Part shown: in pieces, positions 24,074 to 34,241 of the stretch
Layout of the letters: every line of letters begins with the position of its first letter
Numbering within the stretch: the stretch's first letter is position 1
Origin: Psychrobacillus insolitus
GTDB taxonomy: Bacteria; Bacillota; Bacilli; Bacillales_A; Planococcaceae
DNA: 64,000 nucleotides
Assembly: GCF_003254155.1 (NCBI RefSeq)
Contig: NZ_QKZI01000001.1
Span: forward strand, 186,001 to 250,000
Direction: 5' to 3'
The notes under the pieces: model-generated
Told to the model about the DNA's origin: nothing
Database searches by the model: none
The model's input: the letters and a program-made list of their open reading frames with translations, nothing else
Translations under genes and position numbers: made by a program

Positions 24074-25363
24074 ATGTTTGTTGATCACGTGAAAGTGTTA
24101 GTAAAAGGTGGAGACGGCGGAGATGGAATGGTTGGATTCCGTCGTGAAAAATATGTTCCTTTAGGTGGTCCTGCTGGTGGGGACGGAGGAAATGGTGGAG
24201 ACGTTATCTTCATAGTAGATGAAGGTCTTCGTACGTTAATGGATTTCCGTTACAAACGTAATTTTAAAGCCACTCGTGGAGTTCATGGTGGAAGTAAGAA
24301 TATGCATGGTGCAGCTGCGGATGATTTATATGTAAAAGTTCCACCAGGTACAATTGTAACGATTGAAGGAACTGGTGAAGTAATTGCCGACTTAGTTGAG
24401 CAAGGACAAACTGCTATTATCGCTAGAGGTGGCCGTGGAGGTCGAGGGAATTCTCGATTTGCAACTCCTGCAAACCCAGCGCCAGAGCTTTCTGAAAAAG
24501 GGGAACCAGGTAAAGAGTTAGAAGTTGCCCTAGAGCTTAAAGTGTTAGCAGATGTTGGTTTAGTAGGTTTCCCAAGTGTGGGTAAATCGACATTATTATC
24601 TGTTGTATCTGCTGCTAAACCAAAAATCGCGCCGTATCATTTTACAACAATTGTTCCTAATCTAGGTATGGTAGAAACCGAAGACCATCGCAGTTTTGCA
24701 ATGGCAGATCTACCAGGTTTAATTGAAGGAGCACATGAAGGGATAGGCCTTGGTCACCAATTCTTGCGTCATATTGAACGTACACGTGTTATTGTGCATG
24801 TCATCGATATGTCAGGACTTGAAGGACGCGATCCATATGAAGATTACTTAACGATTAATGATGAGTTAAAACAATATAATCTTCGCTTAACAGAAAGACC
24901 ACAACTTATTGTTGCGAACAAAATGGACATGCCTGAATCAGAAGAAAACTTAAAAGCCTTCCAAGAAAAAGTAGGATCGGAAGTTAAAATCTTCCCAATT
25001 TCTGCAATTTCCCGTAAAGGTCTTCAAGAATTACTTTTCGCAATCGCTGATATGTTAGAAGTAGCTCCTGAATTCCCATTAGAAGACTTGCAAGAAGAAG
25101 AAACAGAAACGTCTGTTATGTACAAATATCAATCGCAAAAAGATGATATCGTTATATCGAGAGATGACGATGGATCATATGTATTATCTGGTGGAACATT
25201 AGAGCGAGTATTTAAAATGACAGATTTCAGTCGTGAAGACTCTATCCGCAGATTCTCTAGACAGCTTCGTGGTATGGGTGTTGATGAAGAGCTTCGCAAA
25301 CGTGGTGCTCAAAATGGGGATACTGTAAGACTATTAGAATTTGAGTTTGAATTTATCGAGTAA
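24074..25363 (+). CDS. obgE: GTPase ObgE/CgtA
   Basis: 429 aa. Gly-rich Obg fold (residues 1-158: [33 protein letters not shown]), G domain with G1 [10 protein letters not shown]3 DLPGL, G4 NKMD, G5 SAIS, and the C-terminal OCT domain (about 345-429). Ribosome assembly and stress/sporulation GTPase. RBS TGGAGTG, 15 bp after spo0B. Confidence 0.97.
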   Translation: MFVDHVKVLVKGGDGGDGMVGFRREKYVPLGGPAGGDGGNGGDVIFIVDEGLRTLMDFRYKRNFKATRGVHGGSKNMHGAAADDLYVKVPPGTIVTIEGTGEVIADLVEQGQTAIIARGGRGGRGNSRFATPANPAPELSEKGEPGKELEVALELKVLADVGLVGFPSVGKSTLLSVVSAAKPKIAPYHFTTIVPNLGMVETEDHRSFAMADLPGLIEGAHEGIGLGHQFLRHIERTRVIVHVIDMSGLEGRDPYEDYLTINDELKQYNLRLTERPQLIVANKMDMPESEENLKAFQEKVGSEVKIFPISAISRKGLQELLFAIADMLEVAPEFPLEDLQEEETETSVMYKYQSQKDDIVISRDDDGSYVLSGGTLERVFKMTDFSREDSIRRFSRQLRGMGVDEELRKRGAQNGDTVRLLEFEFEFIE

Positions 25364-25379
25364 GGGATGAGGAAGCCGT

Positions 25380-25835
25380 ATGAAAGATGTTACACATCAA
25401 CGTTTTTATCTAGTAAGAGAAGATGTTTTGACCGAAGCCATGCAAAAAACTTTGGATGCGAAACAGCTTCTCCAATCTGGAAAAGTAAGTTCGATTTGGG
25501 ATGCAGTTAAAGAAGTGGATCTTTCTCGAAGTGCTTTTTATAAATATCGTGATGCGGTTTTTCCTTTCCATTCGATTGTACAGGAAAGAATTTTAACGGT
25601 ATTTATACAGTTAGAGGACAGAGAAGGCACACTAGCGAATCTTTTACATCTAGTTGCCGACTCAACCTGTAATATTTTAACCATTCACCAAACGATTCCA
25701 ATTCAAGGTCGTGCCAGTGTAACTTTATCTCTAGATGTTACTTCCATGACGAAAGAATTGGATGAGTTTTTGAATGAAATGAAGCGATTAGACTTTGTTG
25801 AATCTGCTGAAGTCATTAGTTCTGGTGCATTATAA
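25380..25835 (+). CDS. pheB: ACT domain protein PheB
   Basis: 151 aa. An N-terminal helix-turn-helix-like part (SIWDAVKEVDLSRSAFYKY) and a C-terminal ACT domain (LEDREGTLANLLHLVADSTC). It is listed in the family as PheB/ThrR and always precedes pheA in Bacillales. Its enzymatic role, if any, is unclear; regulation of aromatic synthesis is probable. Confidence 0.92.
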   Translation: MKDVTHQRFYLVREDVLTEAMQKTLDAKQLLQSGKVSSIWDAVKEVDLSRSAFYKYRDAVFPFHSIVQERILTVFIQLEDREGTLANLLHLVADSTCNILTIHQTIPIQGRASVTLSLDVTSMTKELDEFLNEMKRLDFVESAEVISSGAL

Positions 25836-25847
25836 GGAGGATTTTAC

Positions 25848-26726
25848 ATGTCAACTCAAACAGTAGCTTATCTAGGACCAGAAGCTTCCTTTACGCATTT
25901 GGCTTCCAAAGAGTTATTTGAACATGAAACGCTTGTACCAATTCGGACAATTCCCGAGTGTATTGAGGCTGTTGTAAGTGGAAAAGTAGATATCGCAGTT
26001 GTACCTATTGAAAATGCTTTAGAAGGTACAGTACCGTTAACGATTGATTATTTATTCCATGAAGCAGACTTATATGTCATCGCGGAAATACAAGCTCCAA
26101 TTGAGCAGCATTTAATGGTTCATCCATTGCATAAAAAGCATTGGGAAGAAATAACAACTATCTATTCTCATCCGCATGCTTTAGCGCAATGCCATAAGTA
26201 TTTGTATTATCGATTTGGTCAAGTGCCATTAGATCAATCTACTTCTACAGCAGCAGCCGCTAAATTCGTGTCTGAAAATGAACAGCTGTGTATCGGTGCA
26301 ATTGGTAACGCTTCAGCTGCAAAGGAATACGGGCTAGAAATTGTGGAACATAATATTCACGATTTCCATTTTAATCATACCCGATTTTTCGTCGTATCTA
26401 GAGATAATCATTGCATTCAAAAACCTATGCATACGGGTCAAGTGAAGACGACGGTCATGGTTACATTGCCAAAAGATGATCGTTCTGGAGCTCTACATCA
26501 AGTGTTATCTGTTTTTACATGGAGACAGCTCAATTTAAGTAAAATTGAATCGCGTCCTTTAAAAACAGGATTAGGCAATTACTTTTTTATCATCGAAGTG
26601 CTAGAAGATGAAAAAGTGCCGATGATGAGAGGCGCAATGGAAGAGTTGCAAGCATTGGGTTGTGAAGTAAAATCACTCGGTTCTTATTATACATACGAAA
26701 CGAAAAAAGAAGTCGCTACGTTTTAA
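25848..26726 (+). CDS. pheA: Prephenate dehydratase
   Basis: 292 aa. Converts prephenate to phenylpyruvate for Phe synthesis. The catalytic part (1-185) has YLGPEASFTH, VPIENALEGTVPLTID, STAAAAKFV and HTRFFVVSRD (the TRF motif). The C-terminal ACT domain has GALHQVLSVF and ESRPLKTGLGNYFF, the Phe-binding GALV/ESRP sites, so feedback inhibition is expected. RBS AAGGAGG. Confidence 0.96.
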   Translation: MSTQTVAYLGPEASFTHLASKELFEHETLVPIRTIPECIEAVVSGKVDIAVVPIENALEGTVPLTIDYLFHEADLYVIAEIQAPIEQHLMVHPLHKKHWEEITTIYSHPHALAQCHKYLYYRFGQVPLDQSTSTAAAAKFVSENEQLCIGAIGNASAAKEYGLEIVEHNIHDFHFNHTRFFVVSRDNHCIQKPMHTGQVKTTVMVTLPKDDRSGALHQVLSVFTWRQLNLSKIESRPLKTGLGNYFFIIEVLEDEKVPMMRGAMEELQALGCEVKSLGSYYTYETKKEVATF

Positions 26727-26736
26727 ATAAATGAAA

Positions 26737-26773
26737 GAAAAGGGATTATCCGACATTGGATAATCCCTTTTCT
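26737..26773 (+). terminator. Terminator of pheB-pheA
   Basis: 15-bp perfect stem GAAAAGGGATTATCC/GGATAATCCCTTTTC with a 6-nt loop; the T residues lie within the 3' arm. Confidence 0.85.
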
Positions 26774-26780
26774 ATAGTAT

Positions 26781-26868
26781 AAGAATTTCATCTGCTTTGA
26801 ACACACTAGGTACGATTATTTTTGTATCGCTTTGGACAGTTTTTTTAGCTTACAGAATTACTTAAAAG
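26781..26868. repeat. Dispersed intergenic repeat, copy 1
   Basis: AAGAATTTCA...GTACGATTATTTTTGT...GACAGTTTTTTTAGCTTAC. It aligns with 51048-51125 (GAGAATTTCA...CACGATTATTTTTAG...GACCAGTTTTTTTAGCTCA) and, more weakly, with 27340-27405. All copies are intergenic and in the same orientation. Confidence 0.7.
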
Positions 26869-26874
26869 AAAAAC

Positions 26875-26925
26875 AATAGCTTAAGAAAGCGACTTCGTCA
26901 CTTTCTTAAGCTATTTCTCTTTTTT
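26875..26925 (+). terminator. Strong terminator-like palindrome
   Basis: AATAGCTTAAGAAAG pairs perfectly with CTTTCTTAAGCTATT (26875-26889 and 26901-26915), with inner GAC-TTC-GTC, then TCTCTTTTTT. No gene lies directly upstream except pheA, which already has a terminator, so it may belong to a lost or non-coding transcript. Confidence 0.75.
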
Positions 26926-27176
26926 GTAATTGTGTAGCTTACGACTGTCCGCCACTCTCCAAAAATTATCGGAATCATCGTGTGAAAGCTTTGGTTAAGA
27001 AGAGAGGAGACGCATGCCTATTTAAAGAGGAAGCCGAAGATGATATTTCAGCTTTCATGTCCTCCTTTACTTGGAGGAATGCTACTTCCATTTATTTAGA
27101 GACACTAATAGACAGAGTCTTTTTTTCTTCTAGTAATTTATGTAGTTTTTCAAATCTTATTTCCTCTACTCACTTA

Positions 27177-27302
27177 GCTGACTTTCGTTCCGAGCGGCGA
27201 CTCCAGTGGGATTAGCGTGACAGGTGAGACCCCACAGGAGCGAAGCGACGAGGAGGCTCACCGCACGCCCCACGGAAAGCGTCCGCTCGGAACGAAATCA
27301 GC
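27177..27302. repeat. Bacillaceae-type palindromic repeat element
   Basis: 126 bp, GC-rich compared with its surroundings. Ends are inverted (GCTGA...TTTCGTTCCGAGCGG at 27177-27197 and its complement at 27281-27302). The inside includes GTGGGATTAGCG, GAGACCCCACAGGAGCGAAG, CGACGAGGAGGCTCACCG and CCCACGGAAAGCG, which I recognise as a repeat common between genes in Bacillus and relatives. It folds into nested stems (GGTGAG/CTCACC). No coding capacity. Copy number in this genome cannot be judged here. Confidence 0.85.
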
Positions 27303-27339
27303 GTGCATCAGGATTTATTTTATTTTGCCAAAGTCATAA

Positions 27340-27405
27340 TTGTACTATCTTATCTTAAAATCACTTCGTACAGTTTTATTAGCTTGCACAATTACATAAA
27401 AATAA
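27340..27405. repeat. Dispersed intergenic repeat, degenerate copy
   Basis: Contains ATCACTTCGTACAGTTTTATTAGCTTGCACAATTACATAAAA (split: ACAGTTTT, TTAGCTTGCA, AATTAC), matching the right half of the copy at 26781-26868 with scattered changes. It lies just beyond the palindromic repeat, so copies 1 and this one bracket 27177-27302. Confidence 0.5.
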
Positions 27406-27426
27406 AAAACGCATATAGAAAAATAA

Positions 27427-27957
27427 TTAGTCTTCAACCAAATAGCCTTTTCGACGAATAGCTTCAATCCCACGATCCAACACTTCTTCCGTTGGAGCAG
27501 ACAATAAATGTAAATGAATCCCTGACGTAAGCTCCAATAAAAAAGCAGACCCGGTATCCCGCACTTTCTTGATAAATAACTCTACATCATGTCGATTCGA
27601 AACCATAATCGGAGAAGTAATCTCCCCGTAAACTGGATGTTCGATCGTCACACTCTCTACCGTTACTCCTGCATCGACAAGCGTTTGTAATTCATCTTCC
27701 GAATCAACCGATTGATGATTGCAAACAACCCTCTTTTGTACAATGGAAGATGTTTCTTTCTGCGACATCAGGATATAACCTTGGCTCGTTGCTACGATCG
27801 GAGCATTTGTTGCCTTTAGTAGCGTTATGTCATTTACAATCACTTGCCGACTGACACTTACAAGTTTTGATAGTTCATTACCAGTTACAGGCTTATTTTG
27901 TTTTTCCAAATAGGAGAAAATCCATTGTCTGCGCTCTAGACCTTTTAATTTTTTCAT
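27427..27957 (-). CDS. niaR: NiaR (YrxA) niacin-responsive repressor
   Basis: 176 aa from ATG 27957, preceded by GGAGGTATTACA; an in-frame ATG 6 codons earlier lies before that site. An N-terminal winged helix (ERRQWIFSYLEKQNKPVTG, LSKLVSVSRQVIVNDI) is joined to a 3H domain with the three conserved His regions IEHPVYGEI, SNRHDVE and GIHLHLL, which bind metal and nicotinate. Represses NAD synthesis genes. In B. subtilis the nad operon is adjacent; here no nad gene is next to it. Confidence 0.9.
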   Translation of the reverse strand: MKKLKGLERRQWIFSYLEKQNKPVTGNELSKLVSVSRQVIVNDITLLKATNAPIVATSQGYILMSQKETSSIVQKRVVCNHQSVDSEDELQTLVDAGVTVESVTIEHPVYGEITSPIMVSNRHDVELFIKKVRDTGSAFLLELTSGIHLHLLSAPTEEVLDRGIEAIRRKGYLVED

Positions 27958-28093
27958 TGTAATACCTCCAAACATTGCATATCTACCTAGCCTCTTTACA
28001 TAAGTTTAACATGAAGGATTGAATTATGTTTCAAAAACATGTGACCATTTGAAATAGAACTACATATTTTAACAAGAAGGAAGGAGGAATACT

Positions 28094-29059
28094 GTGCGCA
28101 TTCATATTGTTCAAAGAGGTGACACACTTTGGAAAATTTCAAGAAACTACGGTGTCTCTTTTGACGAGTTAAAAAGATTAAATGCACATCTTGCAAATCC
28201 AGAATACATTGTACCTGGGATGAAAATTTTTATTCCGGATGATAAAAAAATGGAGTCCATGAATCATCCGTATAGCGATAACCACCGCCCGGTTAAAAAA
28301 GAAATGATGAAGGAGGAGGTTAAAGTTCAACCAAGCATGCAAAAGCAACAGTATCATCCGGCACCGCCAGTAAAACAATATCAACCAATGGCGCCAATGC
28401 AACCTGTGAAATCAATGCCTCCAATGCAACCAATGCAACCTGTGAAATCGATGCCGCAAATGCCGCAAATGCCGCAAATGCCACAAATGCCACAAATGCC
28501 ACAAATGCCACCAGTGCAACAATATCAACCAATGCCAGCCCAACCAGTTCAACCAACTATTGTTCAATCGGCTCCACAAATACATCACTACTCCATGCCA
28601 TATCACATGATGCCAGTTCCAGATATAGATATGACGCCATCACCAACCGGTTGGAAGTTAATCGAATCTACTTCTATTCATATAAATATTCATAATGATT
28701 TTGATAATACGGAAGAAACAGTAGTATCGCCAATTCAAGCAACCCAAACCCAATCGATGCCACCTGTTCAACCAATGCAACCTGTTCAACCAATGCCACT
28801 ACTTGAAGATGAAAGTCCATTGTTCATAGAAGAGTCTCTTGAAGGAATGCAAATGATGGAAGAACAGCAATATCAACCAATGCAAATGGCACCATGTATG
28901 CACCCGCTCTGCTATCCTGAAATGATGCACCCACATATGCAAATGCACCCACAATTCCATCATCAAATGCATCCACAACACCATGGAAACTGCCCATGCA
29001 TTCCAATTTATTGTGTACCAGCATTTCCACACCAACAAAATATGTATCAATCCTATTAA
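28094..29059 (+). CDS. safA: Spore coat morphogenetic protein SafA-like (LysM)
   Basis: 321 aa from GTG 28094 (AAGGAAGGAGG site). The N-terminal LysM domain (residues 3-46: IVQRGDTLWKISRNYGVSF, LNAHLANPEYIVPGMKIFIP) binds the spore cortex. The rest is low-complexity, rich in Met, Pro, Gln and His, including six perfect MPQ repeats (28451-28504) and an MHPH/MHPQ-rich C terminus ending MYQSY. SafA directs inner coat assembly in the mother cell. Position before ruvAB matches B. subtilis. Mother-cell sigma factor control is expected but no promoter is assigned. Confidence 0.85.
   Translation: MRIHIVQRGDTLWKISRNYGVSFDELKRLNAHLANPEYIVPGMKIFIPDDKKMESMNHPYSDNHRPVKKEMMKEEVKVQPSMQKQQYHPAPPVKQYQPMAPMQPVKSMPPMQPMQPVKSMPQMPQMPQMPQMPQMPQMPPVQQYQPMPAQPVQPTIVQSAPQIHHYSMPYHMMPVPDIDMTPSPTGWKLIESTSIHINIHNDFDNTEETVVSPIQATQTQSMPPVQPMQPVQPMPLLEDESPLFIEESLEGMQMMEEQQYQPMQMAPCMHPLCYPEMMHPHMQMHPQFHHQMHPQHHGNCPCIPIYCVPAFPHQQNMYQSY
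28451..28504 (+). repeat. Six 9-bp tandem repeats inside safA
   Basis: ATGCCGCAA three times then ATGCCACAA three times, encoding MPQ six times in frame. A 9-bp unit keeps the frame when copies are gained or lost. Confidence 0.95.
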
Positions 29060-29062
29060 CAA

Positions 29063-29911
29063 GTGCCAAACTCGGTTAAACAAATAAAGAAGAATGTATG
29101 GAAATGGGAAAATGAAAATGGAATTTTTTCTGTCAAAAAATATGAAACGGTTGAGCAAGCGAAGAAAATTAGGATAATTCATGAACAATTAGCAAATGCA
29201 CATATCCATTTTGTATTGCCGATTATTGAATCGTCGCAACCTGACTTTGTCATCCAACCTTGGTTCAAAGGAACGCACGCTGTAGATTATCATAATAAGC
29301 TAGATCGTAAAGAAACGTATTTACTCTTAAATTATTTGCACGATACAATGCACGATATTGATTGGCAACAACAGAAGATTTTAAAGCCATTTAACTTGGA
29401 AAACAAATGGCAAAACCGTTTATTTAAAATGAATGAAATCTCGTATTTCATTGAGCATTATTTGGGTATAACAAAGACGAAAAAGCTTTTGCAATACGGA
29501 GAAATCGCATTGAAAAATATGAGTCGAATAAATGACCACAAATCTACGTTGCTACATGGGGATGTGGTGCATCATAATTTTTTGTCCAATGAATTTAGTT
29601 ATAAAATGATTGATTTTGATTTGGCAGTACTCGGGCCTAAGGAAGTGGAAGATATCTTGTGGATAGACCGTGTACTTCCTTCCATCAACTATGACCTATT
29701 CTTACTGATTCAGGAATTTCCTGATTTAGAAAAAGTAGTTCGAAATCATAAAGAAGCTTTTATCTATCCAAATGAGTTATACAGAGAATGGTTATATGCA
29801 TATTCTTTGCCCATCGAACGAAAACAGAAGTTTATCGATAAACTTGTTCCATATACGAACAAAGCATTAACTAATTGGCCTAATTTATGTTATAATTTAA
29901 GTCATCTATGA
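29063..29911 (+). CDS. ysxE: Spore coat kinase-like protein, CotS/YsxE family
   Basis: 282 aa. Aminoglycoside-phosphotransferase/CotS fold: lobe 1 up to about residue 110, then TLLHGDVVHHNFLSNE (the HGDxxxxN catalytic loop) and KMIDFDLAVLGPKEVEDILW (IDFD in place of DFG). It starts at GTG 29063, three bases after the safA stop and without its own clear ribosome site, so translation is probably coupled to safA. This supports a coat role. Family members are coat proteins; kinase activity is unproven. Confidence 0.78.
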   Translation: MPNSVKQIKKNVWKWENENGIFSVKKYETVEQAKKIRIIHEQLANAHIHFVLPIIESSQPDFVIQPWFKGTHAVDYHNKLDRKETYLLLNYLHDTMHDIDWQQQKILKPFNLENKWQNRLFKMNEISYFIEHYLGITKTKKLLQYGEIALKNMSRINDHKSTLLHGDVVHHNFLSNEFSYKMIDFDLAVLGPKEVEDILWIDRVLPSINYDLFLLIQEFPDLEKVVRNHKEAFIYPNELYREWLYAYSLPIERKQKFIDKLVPYTNKALTNWPNLCYNLSHL

Positions 29912-29929
29912 AAGCATGAAGATGAAGTG

Positions 29930-29962
29930 GGTCGCTCAGATGAAGAGCGGCCTTCTTTGTTT
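29930..29962 (+). terminator. Terminator of safA-ysxE
   Basis: GGTCGCTC (29930-29937) pairs with GAGCGGCC (29945-29952), then TTCTTTGTTTG. Confidence 0.75.
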
Positions 29963-30004
29963 GTTATGGTATACTTATAGCATTGATTGTGAGGGATTTA
30001 GAGT

Positions 30005-30628
30005 ATGTACGATTACATAAAGGGTCAGGTTACACGGGTAACTCCAGAGTTTGTTGTTGTGGAACAACAGGGGATTGGATACAGACTATTTACACCAAAT
30101 CCATTTGCTTTTCGCAAAAGTGAAGAAGTCGTTCAAGTGTATACACATTTAAATGTGCGAGAAGACACGCATCAGTTAATGGGGTTTCTAACATTACCAG
30201 CGCGTGAATTGTTTCGAAAACTTATACTCGTTTCTGGTATCGGTCCAAAAGGGGCACTTGCGATATTAGCGGGCGGGGAACCAACGCATGTTATTCAAGC
30301 GATTGAACGAGAAGATGAATCATTTTTGATGAAATTTCCAGGTGTTGGGAAGAAGACTGCTCGACAAATGATTCTCGACTTAAAAGGGAAATTAAATGAT
30401 TTGATCGACATAGAACTAATGGAATTTGATAATGATGATGAATCATCATTATTTGATCATACTCAAGCAAATCATGAGTTAGAAGAAGCGATGCTTGCAT
30501 TAATGGCACTTGGCTATTCAGAGCGTGAATTAGCGAAAGTTCGTCCTCAGTTAAAAGTAGAGACAGCACTTCAAACGACGGATGAATTCATGAAGCGCGG
30601 GTTACAATTATTATTTTCCGGGAAATAA
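30005..30628 (+). CDS. ruvA: Holliday junction branch migration protein RuvA
   Basis: 207 aa. OB domain (MYDYIKGQVTRVTPEFVVVE), tandem helix-hairpin-helix (LILVSGIGPKGALAIL, FLMKFPGVGKKTARQMILDL) and a C-terminal domain III that contacts RuvB (about 158-207). Tetramer that holds the junction. RBS GAGGG before the ATG. Confidence 0.96.
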   Translation: MYDYIKGQVTRVTPEFVVVEQQGIGYRLFTPNPFAFRKSEEVVQVYTHLNVREDTHQLMGFLTLPARELFRKLILVSGIGPKGALAILAGGEPTHVIQAIEREDESFLMKFPGVGKKTARQMILDLKGKLNDLIDIELMEFDNDDESSLFDHTQANHELEEAMLALMALGYSERELAKVRPQLKVETALQTTDEFMKRGLQLLFSGK

Positions 30629-30646
30629 TGAAAGGAGGTTCTAGCT

Positions 30647-31660
30647 ATGACAGAACGTGTTATTTCGAGTGAAGCTTCTAACTTTGATGAGCCATTTGAG
30701 CAATCACTTCGTCCCCAATTATTATCTCAATATATTGGACAAGATAAGATTAAACATAAATTAGCTATTTTCATCGAAGCTGCAAAAATGAGAAATGAAA
30801 GTTTAGATCATTGTCTATTGTATGGACCTCCAGGACTTGGTAAAACAACGCTGGCTGCTGTTATTGCGAATGAAATGGACGTCCAAATTCGTATGACAAG
30901 TGGTCCTGCAATTGAACGTCCTGGTGACTTAGCGGCCATTGTTAGTTCACTCGAACCAGGAGATGTTTTATTCATCGATGAAATTCACCGGTTAAATCGG
31001 TCGATTGAAGAAGTATTATATCCTGCAATGGAAGATTTTTGTTTAGATATTGTCGTTGGAAAAGGTCCAACTGCTCGCAGCGTTCGCCTAGATTTACCAC
31101 CGTTTACATTGATAGGTGCGACAACTAGAGCTGGTGCACTTTCTGCTCCCCTACGCGACCGTTTTGGTGTATTATTAAGACTGGATTTTTATGATGAAGC
31201 AGCACTTACGTCTATTGTCGTAAGAAGTGCGGAATTGTTTAATGCATCCATTGATCATGAATCTGCTGGAGAAATTGCGAGACGCTCAAGAGGGACGCCG
31301 CGTATTGCAAACCGTTTACTAAAACGAGTGAGGGATTTCGCACAAGTTAGAGGTAATGGCCATATATCCATAGACATTGCGAGAGATGCATTAGAGCTAT
31401 TACAGGTTGACCCTATAGGACTTGACCATATTGATCACCAATTACTATTGTCGATGATTGAACGCTTCCGTGGAGGTCCTGTTGGGCTGGATACGATTGC
31501 TGCAAGTATTGGGGAAGAATCGACAACGATTGAAGATGTGTACGAACCGTATTTATTACAAATTGGATTTATCCAACGATCACCAAGAGGTAGAATTGTG
31601 AGCTCGCTTGCTTATGAGCATTTAGGCATACCGTTACCGATTGAAAGAGACAACTTATAA
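30647..31660 (+). CDS. ruvB: Holliday junction helicase RuvB
   Basis: 337 aa. AAA+ motor with Walker [12 protein letters not shown] near 62, Walker [11 protein letters not shown], sensor 1 [20 protein letters not shown] and a C-terminal winged helix ([27 protein letters not shown]). RBS AAAGGAGG, 18 bp after ruvA. Confidence 0.97.
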   Translation: MTERVISSEASNFDEPFEQSLRPQLLSQYIGQDKIKHKLAIFIEAAKMRNESLDHCLLYGPPGLGKTTLAAVIANEMDVQIRMTSGPAIERPGDLAAIVSSLEPGDVLFIDEIHRLNRSIEEVLYPAMEDFCLDIVVGKGPTARSVRLDLPPFTLIGATTRAGALSAPLRDRFGVLLRLDFYDEAALTSIVVRSAELFNASIDHESAGEIARRSRGTPRIANRLLKRVRDFAQVRGNGHISIDIARDALELLQVDPIGLDHIDHQLLLSMIERFRGGPVGLDTIAASIGEESTTIEDVYEPYLLQIGFIQRSPRGRIVSSLAYEHLGIPLPIERDNL

Positions 31661-31674
31661 AGGATGTAAGAGAT

Positions 31675-32715
31675 ATGAGAGTAGAAGATTTTGATTTTGA
31701 TTTACCATTAGAACTAATTGCACAAACGCCATTACTCGATCGGACAAGCAGTCGATTATTAATAGCGGATTATCCAAAGAATACGTATAAACATGAATCA
31801 TTTTCATCCATACTAGAAGAGTTACAAGCAGGCGATTGCCTCGTGTTAAATGACACGAAAGTTATGCCAGCGCGTTTAATGGGTGTGAAAGAAGAAACAG
31901 GGGCACATATAGAAGTACTATTATTGACGCAAATTGAAGGGGATCACTGGGAAACATTGGTGAAACCATCGAAACGTGTGAAAATAGGAACAGAAATTAC
32001 GTTTGGTGAAGGCTTATTGAAAGCTGTTTGTACAGAGATAAAAGACCATGGTGGAAGAATATTCCGTTTTGTGTACTCGGGAGTATTTTTTGAAGTACTA
32101 GACCAATTAGGTGAAATGCCACTCCCGCCTTATATCCACGAAAAACTTCAAGACAAAAATCGCTATCAGACAGTGTATGCGAAAGAACAAGGCTCCGCTG
32201 CAGCTCCAACGGCAGGTCTTCACTTCACAGATGCACTATTAGATGACATTCGGGCAAAAGGTATCAAAATAGCTTTTGTGACACTTCATGTTGGACTTGG
32301 AACGTTCCGTCCAGTGAGTGTTGATTCTATTGACGATCACGAGATGCATGCAGAGTTTTACCGTATTTCACAAGAGACAGCAGATACGATAAATGAGGTA
32401 AAGGCAGCTGGTGGAAAAATTGTTGCAGTAGGAACGACTTCTACTAGAACACTGGAATCAGTAGCTACTAAATTTGATGGCAAGTTACAAGAAGACAGTG
32501 GTTGGACGTCGATTTTCATCTATCCAGGATACGATTTTCTATGTATCGACGGGATGATTACGAACTTCCACTTACCAAAATCGACGCTTGTCATGCTAGT
32601 GAGTGCACTGACATCAAGAGATTTTATCTTATCAGCCTATAATGAAGCAATTGAACAGCGTTACCGATTCTTTAGTTTTGGTGATGCAATGTTTATAAAA
32701 GGAAGGAATTATTAA
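31675..32715 (+). CDS. queA: S-adenosylmethionine:tRNA ribosyltransferase-isomerase QueA
   Basis: 346 aa, family length. Transfers and isomerises ribose from SAM onto preQ1-modified tRNA to make epoxyqueuosine. Motifs: [60 protein letters not shown] and [19 protein letters not shown]. Next gene tgt performs the preceding step. Confidence 0.97.
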   Translation: MRVEDFDFDLPLELIAQTPLLDRTSSRLLIADYPKNTYKHESFSSILEELQAGDCLVLNDTKVMPARLMGVKEETGAHIEVLLLTQIEGDHWETLVKPSKRVKIGTEITFGEGLLKAVCTEIKDHGGRIFRFVYSGVFFEVLDQLGEMPLPPYIHEKLQDKNRYQTVYAKEQGSAAAPTAGLHFTDALLDDIRAKGIKIAFVTLHVGLGTFRPVSVDSIDDHEMHAEFYRISQETADTINEVKAAGGKIVAVGTTSTRTLESVATKFDGKLQEDSGWTSIFIYPGYDFLCIDGMITNFHLPKSTLVMLVSALTSRDFILSAYNEAIEQRYRFFSFGDAMFIKGRNY

Positions 32716-33855
<1,140 letters not shown>

Positions 33856-33899
33856 TTCTTGTATACTAGTAAAAGAGATAAAGGAGGGGAAATATATAT

Positions 33900-34169
33900 A
33901 TGGATACATTGATAGGCATAGCACCAATATTAGCGATGTTTGCAGTGATGTGGTTTTTCATCATTCGCCCAGCACAAAAACGTCAAAAGAACACAGCAAA
34001 TATGCAAACTAGTCTAAAACGTGGAGACCAAATCATTACGGTTGGTGGGTTACACGGGAAGATAGATGCGGTAGATGACCAAACAATTTTTATAGTTGTT
34101 GCTGATGGTACTCGTTTACAATTTGAACGCGTAGCAATTGGACGAGTTGTTACAGACGCTAAAATATAA
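33900..34169 (+). CDS. yajC: Preprotein translocase accessory subunit YajC
   Basis: 89 aa. One membrane helix (ILAMFAVMWFFIIRPAQKRQ) and a small cytoplasmic domain with LKRGDQIITVGGLHGKID. Associates with SecDF, encoded about 2.7 kb downstream. RBS AAGGAGGGG. Confidence 0.95.
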   Translation: MDTLIGIAPILAMFAVMWFFIIRPAQKRQKNTANMQTSLKRGDQIITVGGLHGKIDAVDDQTIFIVVADGTRLQFERVAIGRVVTDAKI

Positions 34170-34172
34170 TAA

Positions 34173-34213
34173 AAAGAACTTACTCTCAAAATTTATGAGT
34201 AAGTTCTTTTTTT
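34173..34213 (+). terminator. Terminator after yajC
   Basis: 13-bp stem AAAGAACTTACTC/GAGTAAGTTCTTT (34173-34185 and 34197-34209) followed by TTTT. Confidence 0.88.
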
Positions 34214-34241
34214 ATGGGAACAGTAATTATGAGGTGATAAG

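Larger units (their letters stand above)
26727..27426. other. 700-bp intergenic region made of terminators and repeats
   Basis: Between pheA and niaR. Contents in order: pheA terminator, a dispersed repeat copy (26781-26868), a second strong terminator-like palindrome (26875-26925), a stretch with short inverted repeats (about 26978-27078), the long Bacillaceae-type palindromic repeat (27177-27302) and a second dispersed repeat copy (27340-27405). No convincing gene; a 77-codon frame at 26982-27215 lacks a ribosome site and runs into the repeat. Confidence 0.7.

Noticed and set aside
26982-27215. 77-codon gene between pheA and niaR
   Set aside because: No ribosome site, it enters the palindromic repeat, and the protein resembles nothing.
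28320-29188. Minus-strand frames opposite safA
   Set aside because: Their Leu/Ala/His/Trp repeats mirror the MPQ-rich safA coding strand; safA has the LysM domain and a strong ribosome site.
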